Part shown: in pieces, positions 9,433 to 18,245 of the stretch
Numbering within the stretch: position 1 is the stretch's first letter
Layout of the letters: every line of letters starts with the position of its first letter
Assembly (NCBI RefSeq): GCF_900114975.1
Contig: NZ_FOUU01000001.1
Location: forward strand, 124,001-188,000
Origin: Thermodesulforhabdus norvegica
GTDB lineage: Bacteria > Desulfobacterota > Syntrophobacteria > Syntrophobacterales > Thermodesulforhabdaceae
DNA: 64,000 nt
Reading direction: 5' to 3'
Translations under genes and position numbers: made by a program
Notes under the pieces: model-generated
Databases searched by the model: none
Seen by the model: only the letters and a program-made list of their open reading frames with translations
Told to the model about the DNA's origin: nothing

Positions 9433-10984
9433 TTCCGGTTTCCCTAGCTCTGGTTGACGGTTCCTGAGCAGGATATTCTATACGCCTGTGGTGGATTGTG
9501 GAAAGGATCTGATGGAAATGCTTTGCAATTTGATGAAGGTCTCTCAGGGTCAGCTCGCACTCATCAAGCTGCCCGTCAACAAAGGCCTGATTTATAATTT
9601 TATTCACCATACCTTTAACCCTGGCAGGCGTGGGATTGGGTAAAGAACGGCATGCCGCCTCCGCCATGTCGGCAAGCATTACCAGACCTGCCTCTTTGGT
9701 CTGAGGTTTCGGGCCGGGATATCGAAAGTCCTCCTCTTTGACGGGTGGTAACTCCGTTCCCTTCTTCTGCTCCTGAGCCTTCTCCCGAGCCTCCACGGCT
9801 TTCTGGTAGAAGTAAGAGATGAGGCTTGTTCCATGATGCTGAGCTATAATTTCGATTATCTCCTTCCCGAGCTTGTACTTTCGGGCCAGCTCCACTCCGT
9901 CTTTAACGTGAGACATCAGTATCAGGCTACTCATTGACGGGGCCAGCTTATCGTGACGATTCTCACAACCAAACTGATTCTCTATGAAATAGAGCGGTTT
10001 CTTTATCTTGCCCACATCGTGAAAATAAGCGGCAACCTTGGCCAGAAGGGCGTTGGCGCCTATTGACCTTGCTGCCACCTCCACCATGTTTCCCACTATT
10101 ATGCTGTGCTGATAGGTTCCAGGAGCGTGAACGAGCAATTCCTGAAGCAACGGGTGATCGAGGGTTGCCAGCTCCATAAGCCTGGTGTCTGTCGTATAAC
10201 CGAAGAGGTATTCCGCAACGGGTATAAGACCGGAAGCAAGAATCCCCGAAAGTATCCCTCCGAAAACCGCCGCCAGAAAGCAGAGGGCCATCTCCGACGC
10301 AACGGAAGACCCATCGACAATCAAAACACACAGCACCAGCAAGCCCTGGAAAACACCGGTCCACAATCCAACCCGTATCGGTTTAATTCTATCGTGATAG
10401 GGATAGAGTAAATGAACGGCAAAAAGTGCTCCTAAAGTGTAATAAACCAGAACCTCAACGTTTCGCCCGATTATAAAGCTCATGAAGATGGATGAGACAA
10501 AAGAGAAAACCCACGCAACGGAAACGTTAAAGAAGGTCACGACGATCATGGGAAGGGCGACGGAAGGAAACAGCAAAGTCAACAGACCCAGTTCGTCGGA
10601 AGAAACGATCATCGACGGCACATCGGCCAGATGAATCTGAAACCAGTTAATGCAGTAGATGGCCCCAACCTCGATGCAGAGGGCCGATGAGAGGAAGACC
10701 GCATCTTTTTTCTGTAGTTTCTTACGGAACAGGTGCTTTGCACCTATTTGATAGGGTACGGAAAGTGTGGCACCGGTAAGAATCAGGAAACCCAGAAAAA
10801 TTGCAAGCCCTCTGAGCCAGCTCTCCTGATTTCCCCTGAAAGCCCCTGTGACAAAAAGAAGGCTCAAGAAGGTAACAGTACAGAGACCGATAAAGACAAC
10901 GATTCCCTCATTGGAACCCAACCGTTCTGAAAAGACCTTACCCTTTTTTATCTTTTTTGCAGAAAGATTTTCCTTTTCCTTCAT
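9332..10984 (-). CDS. 7TM-HD family membrane phosphohydrolase (PgpH/YqfF type), lacking the extracellular domain
   Basis: Several hydrophobic segments between about residues 28 and 270 are followed by an HD domain with [10 protein letters not shown] and [12 protein letters not shown], then [10 protein letters not shown]. This is the 7TM-HD architecture; PgpH of Listeria degrades cyclic di-AMP. Family members usually carry a large extracellular 7TMR-HDED domain after the first helix and run to 700 or more residues. Here the first two helices are only about 20 residues apart and the protein is 550 residues, so that sensor is missing. The hydrophilic C-terminal tail is read inside ybeY. It overlaps phoH by 4 bases. 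Cyclic di-AMP as substrate is inference, supported by the cyclase genes in this window. Confidence 0.88.
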   Translation of the reverse strand: MKEKENLSAKKIKKGKVFSERLGSNEGIVVFIGLCTVTFLSLLFVTGAFRGNQESWLRGLAIFLGFLILTGATLSVPYQIGAKHLFRKKLQKKDAVFLSSALCIEVGAIYCINWFQIHLADVPSMIVSSDELGLLTLLFPSVALPMIVVTFFNVSVAWVFSFVSSIFMSFIIGRNVEVLVYYTLGALFAVHLLYPYHDRIKPIRVGLWTGVFQGLLVLCVLIVDGSSVASEMALCFLAAVFGGILSGILASGLIPVAEYLFGYTTDTRLMELATLDHPLLQELLVHAPGTYQHSIIVGNMVEVAARSIGANALLAKVAAYFHDVGKIKKPLYFIENQFGCENRHDKLAPSMSSLILMSHVKDGVELARKYKLGKEIIEIIAQHHGTSLISYFYQKAVEAREKAQEQKKGTELPPVKEEDFRYPGPKPQTKEAGLVMLADMAEAACRSLPNPTPARVKGMVNKIINQAFVDGQLDECELTLRDLHQIAKHFHQILSTIHHRRIEYPAQEPSTRARETGNGRDSNQQQPAPSDRPEVPASAGGVDLKRLGLS

Positions 10985-11967
10985 ACAGACCTTCGCCGCT
11001 TTTCGGCCTGTTCATAAGCATGAATAATGTCCTGAACGAGCTTGTGACGCACCACATCCTGGCGGGTAAAATATACGAAACATATTCCCTCAATATCTTT
11101 AAGAATTTCCATAGCCTCCACCAATCCGGAAGGTTTGTCATCGGGCAGGTCAATCTGCGTAACATCTCCCGTTATAACGGCTTTAGATCCCACGCCAAGT
11201 CTCGTCAGAAACATTTTCATCTGATCCCGGGTTGTGTTCTGAGCCTCATCAAGAATGACGAAGGCTTCATTAAGTGTTCGACCTCTCATGAAGGCCAGCG
11301 GTGCGATCTCTATTACACCCCGCTGGATCAACTTGGCGGCCCGGTCAAAGTCCATCATATCGTGGAGTGCATCGTAAAGAGGCCTCAGATAGGGATTGAC
11401 CTTTTCTACGAGGTCACCGGGCAAAAAGCCGAGCTTTTCTCCCGCTTCAACGGCGGGCCTTACAAGTATGATACGCCGGACAAGCCTGTCAGTAAGTGCC
11501 GCGACCGCCATGGCCATCGCCAGATAGGTTTTTCCCGTTCCAGCCGGCCCTATGCCGAAAACAATGTCGTATTTTCGGATGGCATCAATGTACTCCTTTT
11601 GTTTCTCACTTTTCGGGGTAACCACTTTCTTGCTGGAAGTGACGAAAACCCTGTCGAAAAAGATATCCTTGAGGTTTGCATGGATGTTGTCGCTCAAGAT
11701 TCTCGAAGCGTAAACGATGTCGCTGGCATAAAGGGGATATCCGCATTTTATGAGATCCACGAGTTCGTCAAAGAGCCTGAGCGATACTTCAACCTGCGGT
11801 TCCGATCCCTCCATCAGGAGCTGATTCCCTCTCAGGTAGAGCTTCACGCCTATCTGCTTTTCTATGAGCTTCAGATTCGTATTCCGCTCTCCTGCCAACT
11901 GTTGAATCAGTTCGGCATCATCAAAGGTTCTGAATTCACGCCTTACGGCACAGGCAACACGGGTCAC
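10981..11967 (-). CDS. phoH: PhoH family ATPase
   Basis: This is a cytoplasmic P-loop ATPase of the PhoH/YbeZ group, associated with YbeY and RNA metabolism. [21 protein letters not shown] near residue 137 is the Walker A, and [12 protein letters not shown] near residue 237 is the Walker B. The N-terminal region up to about residue 110 is the usual KH-like extension. The start is a GTG at 11967 with GGAGG 11 bases upstream; internal starts are possible. It overlaps the 7TM-HD gene by 4 bases. Confidence 0.95.
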   Translation of the reverse strand: MTRVACAVRREFRTFDDAELIQQLAGERNTNLKLIEKQIGVKLYLRGNQLLMEGSEPQVEVSLRLFDELVDLIKCGYPLYASDIVYASRILSDNIHANLKDIFFDRVFVTSSKKVVTPKSEKQKEYIDAIRKYDIVFGIGPAGTGKTYLAMAMAVAALTDRLVRRIILVRPAVEAGEKLGFLPGDLVEKVNPYLRPLYDALHDMMDFDRAAKLIQRGVIEIAPLAFMRGRTLNEAFVILDEAQNTTRDQMKMFLTRLGVGSKAVITGDVTQIDLPDDKPSGLVEAMEILKDIEGICFVYFTRQDVVRHKLVQDIIHAYEQAEKRRRSV

Positions 11968-12029
11968 GTCTTTCTAAACCTCCAATCCGAAGGCTTTGAT
12001 TATTTTCACACATTGCATTCAAAAATAAT

Positions 12030-12482
12030 TTATTCCTCCGTAAAATCAAGTAAACTTAAACCGCTTCTCGGATCCCGTCGGCGCAAAGCCGAAAGGCCTT
12101 CCAGCTCAATTATAACAACTTCCCCCACCAGCCACACCAAAACCCCGGCTCTGGAACACCCAACGGAAGCATTTCCCTCTCTTCCTGCAGCCATGTGGAG
12201 ATGTACAGTCGGAGAACCCGTCTCATCCCGGAAAACGGTTCCCAGGCCCACCATTTCCGTTATTCCCGACATTTCGTGGACCAGAGGGACTATCCGATCC
12301 GAAACGCTTTCATCGGGACCAACGACAAGCCTGCTCCCCCTATCGGCTCCGCCGAGAAGGAAAACGACTCCGTTTCGAATACCCTGCTCCTTTGCAAAGT
12401 CCTCAAGAATGTCGGGAAGCTTTTCGCCTTCCTCAAGTCTTAAAACGAAAACCCGTCCTATCCGTCCCTGTGCGTATTTCAT
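12030..12482 (-). CDS. PPC domain (DUF296) putative DNA-binding protein
   Basis: The 150-residue single-domain protein matches the PPC/DUF296 family: RVFVLRLEEGEKLPDIL near the start, GVVFLLGGADRGSRLVVGP, and SPTVHLHMAAGREGNASVGCSRAGVLVWLVGEVVIIE toward the end, with the conserved H-H and G-x-GH-like loop. Such proteins form trimers, and in plants the domain is joined to AT-hooks; the bacterial function is not established. It starts 13 bases after the DisA_N gene with AGGTGG upstream and is probably in the same transcript. Confidence 0.88.
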   Translation of the reverse strand: MKYAQGRIGRVFVLRLEEGEKLPDILEDFAKEQGIRNGVVFLLGGADRGSRLVVGPDESVSDRIVPLVHEMSGITEMVGLGTVFRDETGSPTVHLHMAAGREGNASVGCSRAGVLVWLVGEVVIIELEGLSALRRRDPRSGLSLLDFTEE

Positions 12483-12495
12483 AGTACCACCTGCC

Positions 12496-13935
12496 TCATA
12501 GACCCAGCCATTCCTTAAGGGTCATAGGAGTTTTGAAGATTTTATCTTCGGCGTAGTTCTCAAACCACCTATGGCCGGTAACATCAACACCTTCCTGAAA
12601 AACCGCCACCGGCCTATCGGCAGAAACGGCAATAACAATAACACCCGGATGCTGCGCGGTAAACCTCATGGCCGAATTGTACCTTGCACCCCTCGATCTA
12701 TCCTCGCCGGGAACGGCAAACCCGTCCAGAAGACACGAAAAACCGTGAAGGCGAAGGTCTCTTCCTATGTGAACGGCCCCATCGAGCTTGGATAATGCAC
12801 AGGCAAGCTTAAGGTTTTCAGGATCAGATAGGTCTAAAGGTTTATCAAGTCGCTGTCCGGATATCGGTATGGGCGCTTCGTTCAGATCCACGACAATCGC
12901 ACAACCGTGCTTTTCTTCAACGGAGCGACGCACAATCGTCAGGCATATCCTGAAGATTTCATCGCGTACATCCTCTTCAAGATCGGCCTCAAGAAGGAGC
13001 TCCTCCAGCTCCACCAGATGAGGTTGTCTGTTCGTGGCATAAAATTTTCCTTCAGAGAAACTGCAAACGGGGTTTTCCCCAATATGCACGAATCCGTAAG
13101 TTTTCTTAAATTCGGCAACAACCGAAGGGAGTTTACCGTCACAGCGCCCTATCCCTATGATGGAGGTTCCGTCGGATATCAGTGCCAGTTCCGGATTATC
13201 CCTCACGGCCGTAAGAAGCTTTCTGACGTGTTTCAGATTCTTAAGCAAAGGTCGATCCGCAGAAGGAAATTTTACGGCCAGAGGCAGAGCCTCACAAATT
13301 TTCGGCTCCACAACGGCCAGGCGTCCTTCGGGCAAAGATCCCTCTTCCGGAAGCTTGGAAAGGCCCAGAATAACGTCCAGAACGGACGTTACATGATAGG
13401 GCATATCCCAGCCGATGAGCAAATTCAGTTCATCGAGGATGTAATCCCTGACGGCGTACTTTGCGTACTCCCTTAACACGTAACGCGAGCTCGCCGTGTA
13501 AAAGGCATCTTCGGTAACGAAATCATGAGAAAGCATACAGACCGCATGTTCAAGCCATCTTTCTACGGGTCCTCGGGAGCAGAGGTCGGGATGATGATCA
13601 ACGAACCACATCTGATAGAATATGGCGCCGGTCCTACCACCGTAAGAAATAACACCGCTAAGCCCGATGTCCTTTTCGGGAACCATCTCGCCGAAAAAGC
13701 GCATCTCTTCAAGGCTCAGTTCACACTCCCTCCACTTCTCCGAATCAACATAGAGCTCCTTAAGCCGGGGTTCATGCCCGTCAAGCAGTCTGAAAGGATC
13801 CCAGATACGGAGCGGATCCTCCGGATGCTCTGCGTAAATCAGTGCGGCACGGGTTGGACCGCAGAAATCGGAAAGCCCTTCCATAAGGCCTTCCAGTACG
13901 TTCACTATTCTGAGTTTCTTGCTTGCATAGTTCAT
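12496..13935 (-). CDS. DisA_N (diadenylate cyclase-like) domain protein
   Basis: The C-terminal 130 residues match the DAC/DisA_N fold. KLDGAVHIGRD places DGA at 385-387, and SRGARYNSAMRF (416-420 for GARYN) stands where canonical cyclases have G-T-R-H-R. The first 350 residues are a separate, unrecognised domain, soluble with no clear membrane helix. The DGA motif is intact but the RHR motif reads RYN, so cyclase activity is plausible but not assured. Its ATG overlaps the RND pump stop by 4 bases. A canonical cyclase lies elsewhere in the window (54869-56362). Confidence 0.78.
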   Translation of the reverse strand: MNYASKKLRIVNVLEGLMEGLSDFCGPTRAALIYAEHPEDPLRIWDPFRLLDGHEPRLKELYVDSEKWRECELSLEEMRFFGEMVPEKDIGLSGVISYGGRTGAIFYQMWFVDHHPDLCSRGPVERWLEHAVCMLSHDFVTEDAFYTASSRYVLREYAKYAVRDYILDELNLLIGWDMPYHVTSVLDVILGLSKLPEEGSLPEGRLAVVEPKICEALPLAVKFPSADRPLLKNLKHVRKLLTAVRDNPELALISDGTSIIGIGRCDGKLPSVVAEFKKTYGFVHIGENPVCSFSEGKFYATNRQPHLVELEELLLEADLEEDVRDEIFRICLTIVRRSVEEKHGCAIVVDLNEAPIPISGQRLDKPLDLSDPENLKLACALSKLDGAVHIGRDLRLHGFSCLLDGFAVPGEDRSRGARYNSAMRFTAQHPGVIVIAVSADRPVAVFQEGVDVTGHRWFENYAEDKIFKTPMTLKEWLGL

Positions 13936-16900
13936 CTTTCCACAGGCCTCAATAAACCTCTCAACAAAACTCCTGCTTTTCCTAACAACAGATGAAAATC
14001 TTCGAGGATCAGGTACAGGCAGGGAACCAGGATAAGAGTGACCACCGTGGCGAAAATTATCCCAAAGCCGAGGCTTATGGCCATGGGGATAAGCACCTTT
14101 GCCTGTACACTCCTTTCAAAAATAATGGGTACGAGACCGACAAAGGTTGTAAGGGACGTTAATATCACAGGTCTGAACCTCACCATAACTGCCTCTAAAG
14201 CCGCACTACTGATGGTTGAGTTCGGTTTCAACCTGTTGATCCTCTCCACCAGCACGAGCGAATCGTTAACCACCACGCCCGATAGCCCTACAATTCCGAA
14301 AAGGCTTATTATACTGACATCATACCCCAGGAATATGTGACCAAGAAGTGCGCCGACGATTCCAAAGGGTATGGCCGTTATGACGATCAGGGGCTGTGTA
14401 AAGGATCTGAAGGGAATTGCCAGGAGTGTATAGATCCCGATAAGGGCCACACCGAATCCCTTGAAAACATCTCTCAGGGATTCTCGTTCCTCCCTTGCCT
14501 CACCTTCAAAGGAATATCTTATCCCCGAATAAGCTCCCAGGATTTTCGGCAACACCCTCTTCGCAAGATCACTTCTTATCTCCTTGGCATTGGCCACGGC
14601 AGTATTAACGTCCGCCGTTACCTTAACAACCCTCTGCTTTGCTTCATGTTCAATGTAGGTATATCCCCTGCTTATTCTGGCCTGAGCAACATCTTTGAAC
14701 TGCACCCATCCCCCGGCGGGAGTTCTGATGAAAAGGTTTTCGAGATTATCAGGGGTTCTTCGTTCCTCTTCCGGAAGACGCACAAGAACCTTCACTTCGT
14801 CGCTTTCTCGCTGAAAGCGGAGAGCCTCTGCTCCGTAAAAGGCATGCCTTACCTGACCCGCCAGGTCCTGAAGCGTAAGCCCGAGAGATCTTCCCCAGGG
14901 CAGAAGATCGAACTTTATTTCGGGCTTTCCGGCAACCATGCTGTCGCCTATGTCATACACACCGGAGTACTCGGAAAGAGCTTTTTTCAGCATTTCGGCT
15001 GCTTTTCTCAGCATTTCTTCGTCATCACCATAGAAATTCACCTGAATGGGCTTACCGGGGCTGAAAAGCGCACTCTGAAAGGTTATTTCTTCTATACCCG
15101 GCAGACCTGCGCATTTTTCACGCCATTTGTTCATAACGGCCGTACTGGAAACGTCCCTTTCCTGAGCCGGTAGTAACTCCACAAAGATCTGCGCCAGATG
15201 GCTACCGCTGACAAACTGCCCCGATAGATCCTCCGTGCTCATCTGGACGCCTATCAGAGTTGATACACTTTTTACCAGAAGTTCCCTGTCCTTCGACGGA
15301 GTTCCCTCAATTTCTTCAACTGCCGCCGCCAGACGCTTTTCCACTTCGTTGACGACCTCTCTCGTCCTTTCTTCCGAGGCTCCCGTGGGAAGCCGCAAAG
15401 AACAAATTATCCAGTCACCTTCAACATTCGGGAAAAAGGTATAACCGATCCATCCTGCCTTCCATATCCCCAGTGAAAGAATAATCGATGCCCCAAAAAA
15501 AGCGACCACAAGGTAGCGATACCTGAAACAACGGCTCATGAAACGGCTGTAAGGCCCCGATACGAACAGGGCCAGAAGCCTGTCCGCCATTTTGGGGCGG
15601 TCAACCCCTGCAAGAGAGCTGCTCCTGGAAAGATGGGACGGAAGAACGAATATCGCTTCCAGGAGCGACCCGGCAAGAACCAGGATCACCACGAGGGGAA
15701 TGTTTCTCATAATCTTACCCATCATACCACTTCCGCCGAGCAGAGGAGCGAAGGCCACCATAGTAGTAAGCACCGAAAATATTACCGGAATACCCACATC
15801 AACCGTTCCGCTGACCGCCGCATCAACGGGATTCAGACCCTCTCTTGACTTCCGGAAAATGTTTTCGCCCACAACAATGGCATCGTCCACAACAATACCC
15901 AGAACCATAATGAAAGCAAAAAGCGATACCATGTTAACGGAGACGTCCACAAAGGGAAGCACTGCAAAGGCCGCCAGAAAAGAGACGGGAATGCCTGCAG
16001 AAACCCACAAAGAAAGCCTGAAGTCCAGAAATATTCCGAGGAGAAACACGACAAGAACAAACCCCATAGCTAAATTCTTTACAAGCAACCTTATACGGTC
16101 TTTAAGCACCAGAGACATGTCGGCAAAATAGCCAACATCCACACCGGCCGGAAGCCTCTTCTTCAAAAGGGGCAGGAACTCTTTCACCTCCCGGGCTACC
16201 GTGAGGGCATTCTGTTCCGATACCCGGTACACCACTATTAACATTGCGGGCTTACCGTTGTAGCGGACGGACATGCCGATGTTTTCAAAACCCTCACGGG
16301 CCCTTCCGATATCCCTTATCCTGACCCTCGAACCGTCAGGCATGCTGATAATCACCAGGTCATTGTAAAACCTTGCGGTTTCCACCCGACCCGTTGCTCT
16401 GAACAGAACCTCACCCTCAAGGTTGGTAACCTTCCCCGCCGGAAGGTTCAGGCTCAACCGTCTCACAACGGAGGCAACGTCCTGGAGGGTAAGGTCCAGA
16501 CTCCGTAAATTTTCTTCGGGGATTTCTATGTGAATTTCACTCTCTCTTGCGCCGAATATTTCAGCAAGGGAGACGTGAGGGAGCCTTATAATCTCGTCTT
16601 TTACAATCTGAGCGGCCCTTTTTAAAACCCGCTCACTCACATCTCCGTAAACAACCAGGTCTATAACCTCCATTCTCACCACATTTTCTCGAATAATCGG
16701 CGTCTCCGCCTCTTCCGGGAAGGTCGTAATCTGGCCGACCTCCGTTTTGACATCATCCAGCACTTCCTGAACATCCCGATCTTCGGTAAACTCAACGGTC
16801 ACAACCCCCACTCCCTCTGCCGCAATGGAGGTCACCTTCCTTACACCTTCAAGGCCGACAACCCTTTCCTCTATTTTGTCTATGATGGCTTCTTCAACCT

Positions 16901-17075
16901 CATCAGGAGATGCATTGGGATAATTGACGATGACCGACACCTGATCGAGCGATGCTTCGGGAAAAACCTCGACCTTCATGGTATAAAGCTGCAGAAGTCC
17001 GGCAACCACCACGAACACTTTCAACATGGTTGCCGCCACATGGTTTTCAACAAACCAGCGTATGATGGACTTCAC
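13932..17075 (-). CDS. RND efflux transporter permease (AcrB/HAE family)
   Basis: The 1047-residue inner membrane proton-driven pump has the duplicated RND topology: a first helix at about 8-30, a periplasmic loop beginning EVFPEASLDQVSVIVNYPNASPDEVEE, and helix clusters at about 330-480 and 850-1010. The conserved FALVLGIVVDDAIVVGENIF-like helix 4 segment appears as VLGIVVDDAIVVGEN, carrying the paired Asp of the proton relay. VEVFPE and GLEGVRKVTS also suit hydrophobic/amphiphilic efflux pumps. It follows its adaptor by 9 bases; a candidate outer-membrane partner is encoded far away at 50073-51545. Confidence 0.95.
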   Translation of the reverse strand: MKSIIRWFVENHVAATMLKVFVVVAGLLQLYTMKVEVFPEASLDQVSVIVNYPNASPDEVEEAIIDKIEERVVGLEGVRKVTSIAAEGVGVVTVEFTEDRDVQEVLDDVKTEVGQITTFPEEAETPIIRENVVRMEVIDLVVYGDVSERVLKRAAQIVKDEIIRLPHVSLAEIFGARESEIHIEIPEENLRSLDLTLQDVASVVRRLSLNLPAGKVTNLEGEVLFRATGRVETARFYNDLVIISMPDGSRVRIRDIGRAREGFENIGMSVRYNGKPAMLIVVYRVSEQNALTVAREVKEFLPLLKKRLPAGVDVGYFADMSLVLKDRIRLLVKNLAMGFVLVVFLLGIFLDFRLSLWVSAGIPVSFLAAFAVLPFVDVSVNMVSLFAFIMVLGIVVDDAIVVGENIFRKSREGLNPVDAAVSGTVDVGIPVIFSVLTTMVAFAPLLGGSGMMGKIMRNIPLVVILVLAGSLLEAIFVLPSHLSRSSSLAGVDRPKMADRLLALFVSGPYSRFMSRCFRYRYLVVAFFGASIILSLGIWKAGWIGYTFFPNVEGDWIICSLRLPTGASEERTREVVNEVEKRLAAAVEEIEGTPSKDRELLVKSVSTLIGVQMSTEDLSGQFVSGSHLAQIFVELLPAQERDVSSTAVMNKWREKCAGLPGIEEITFQSALFSPGKPIQVNFYGDDEEMLRKAAEMLKKALSEYSGVYDIGDSMVAGKPEIKFDLLPWGRSLGLTLQDLAGQVRHAFYGAEALRFQRESDEVKVLVRLPEEERRTPDNLENLFIRTPAGGWVQFKDVAQARISRGYTYIEHEAKQRVVKVTADVNTAVANAKEIRSDLAKRVLPKILGAYSGIRYSFEGEAREERESLRDVFKGFGVALIGIYTLLAIPFRSFTQPLIVITAIPFGIVGALLGHIFLGYDVSIISLFGIVGLSGVVVNDSLVLVERINRLKPNSTISSAALEAVMVRFRPVILTSLTTFVGLVPIIFERSVQAKVLIPMAISLGFGIIFATVVTLILVPCLYLILEDFHLLLGKAGVLLRGLLRPVER

Positions 17076-17084
17076 ATTCTCTCC

Positions 17085-18245
17085 CTATTCCCGACCCGCA
17101 ATGCTTACGGGCATATTCTCGGTTGCCAGAGGCAGATCGGAAATAACCACATCCTCGCCACCTTTAAGCCCCGAAACAACGTAGGCCCGCCCCTTCCACC
17201 TGTGGGCCACCTTTACGGGACGGGATTTCATAACGCCACCTTCAACAACCCATACGATCTCGCCACCCTTATCGTCGAGCCTTATTGCCGAAACTGGCAG
17301 TATACCGGCTTTCACCACCGAACCGTGGATGCCCACATTAACAAAAGTTCCCACGGCAAGAGGCGGAATAGTGTCATAGGCACGGTCAACCCTCACGATA
17401 ACGGGATAGAGTCGTGTGGCTTCATCCACCTGCCCCCGCCACCTGACCACCCTGCCCTGCCACCGGCGTTCGACACCTCCGACAAGAGCAACCACCTCCG
17501 CATCACTGCCCCTTTCATCGACAGGACACGTCAAACCCGGTACCTTCAACCACTTTAAGTCGTCCCTTCCTATCGGGACCGTTATTTCGACACTCCCCGT
17601 ATAAAAGACCCTCGCCAGCCTCTGACCCACCGTAACATACTGACCCACGTCCACGTACTTCTCGCTTATAACGCAGGGAAAAGGCGTCTTTATGGACGTT
17701 CTCTGTAAATCCAGCATGGATCTTTCAAGCTGAGCCTTTGCGGACTCCAGCTTAGCTTTTGCGGCCTGAACCTGAGGTATCCTTGCCACGAGCCTTGGAA
17801 CGGGTAACCTGTTCCGACTCCTGAGCCACTCCTTCCTGGCGATTTCGGCCTGTGCCTCCTCAAGCTCAAGATTTGCCCGTGCCTCCGCCAGGGCGGCACG
17901 AGCCTGAATTACCCCCAGCTGGTAGTCCACCTCTTCGATCTTGATAACCTCCTCGCCCTCCTTAAACCTCCCTCCCGATACAAACCTTTCGGAAACCCGG
18001 ATAATCTTACCGGACACCTGTGAAACGAGATCTGCACTCCTGAAGCTTTCCACCACCCCGCTGTTCCAGATCACAATGGGCCCCCGGTAGGGTTCGACCT
18101 TCGTTACGCGTACAGCCGTCGGAGGTCTTTGCTCACTCACCGTTGGCACGGGCTTTTTGAACCCTTCAAGCCACTTCATCACCACCAGAGACACAAAAAC
18201 GACGAAAGCGGCCAATCCGACTTGCAGAAGGGCTTTCTTATTCAC
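17085..18245 (-). CDS. RND efflux periplasmic adaptor (membrane fusion protein)
   Basis: The 386-residue protein starts with one membrane anchor (ALLQVGLAAFVVFVSLVVM). It continues with a barrel-sandwich lipoyl half (VVESFRSADLVSQVSGKIIRVSERFVSGGRFKEGEEVI) and a helical hairpin rich in Ala and Glu (about 120-185). The second lipoyl half (TSIKTPFPCVISEKYVDVGQYVTVGQRLARV) and beta-barrel domains follow. This is the standard MFP/HlyD_D23 order. It overlaps recD2 by 4 bases upstream and precedes the pump by 9 bases. Confidence 0.93.
   Translation of the reverse strand: MNKKALLQVGLAAFVVFVSLVVMKWLEGFKKPVPTVSEQRPPTAVRVTKVEPYRGPIVIWNSGVVESFRSADLVSQVSGKIIRVSERFVSGGRFKEGEEVIKIEEVDYQLGVIQARAALAEARANLELEEAQAEIARKEWLRSRNRLPVPRLVARIPQVQAAKAKLESAKAQLERSMLDLQRTSIKTPFPCVISEKYVDVGQYVTVGQRLARVFYTGSVEITVPIGRDDLKWLKVPGLTCPVDERGSDAEVVALVGGVERRWQGRVVRWRGQVDEATRLYPVIVRVDRAYDTIPPLAVGTFVNVGIHGSVVKAGILPVSAIRLDDKGGEIVWVVEGGVMKSRPVKVAHRWKGRAYVVSGLKGGEDVVISDLPLATENMPVSIAGRE

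Noticed and set aside
10957-12501. 514-codon plus-strand frame opposite phoH
   Set aside because: It is antisense to PhoH and the PPC gene, has no recognised domain and no ribosome site.
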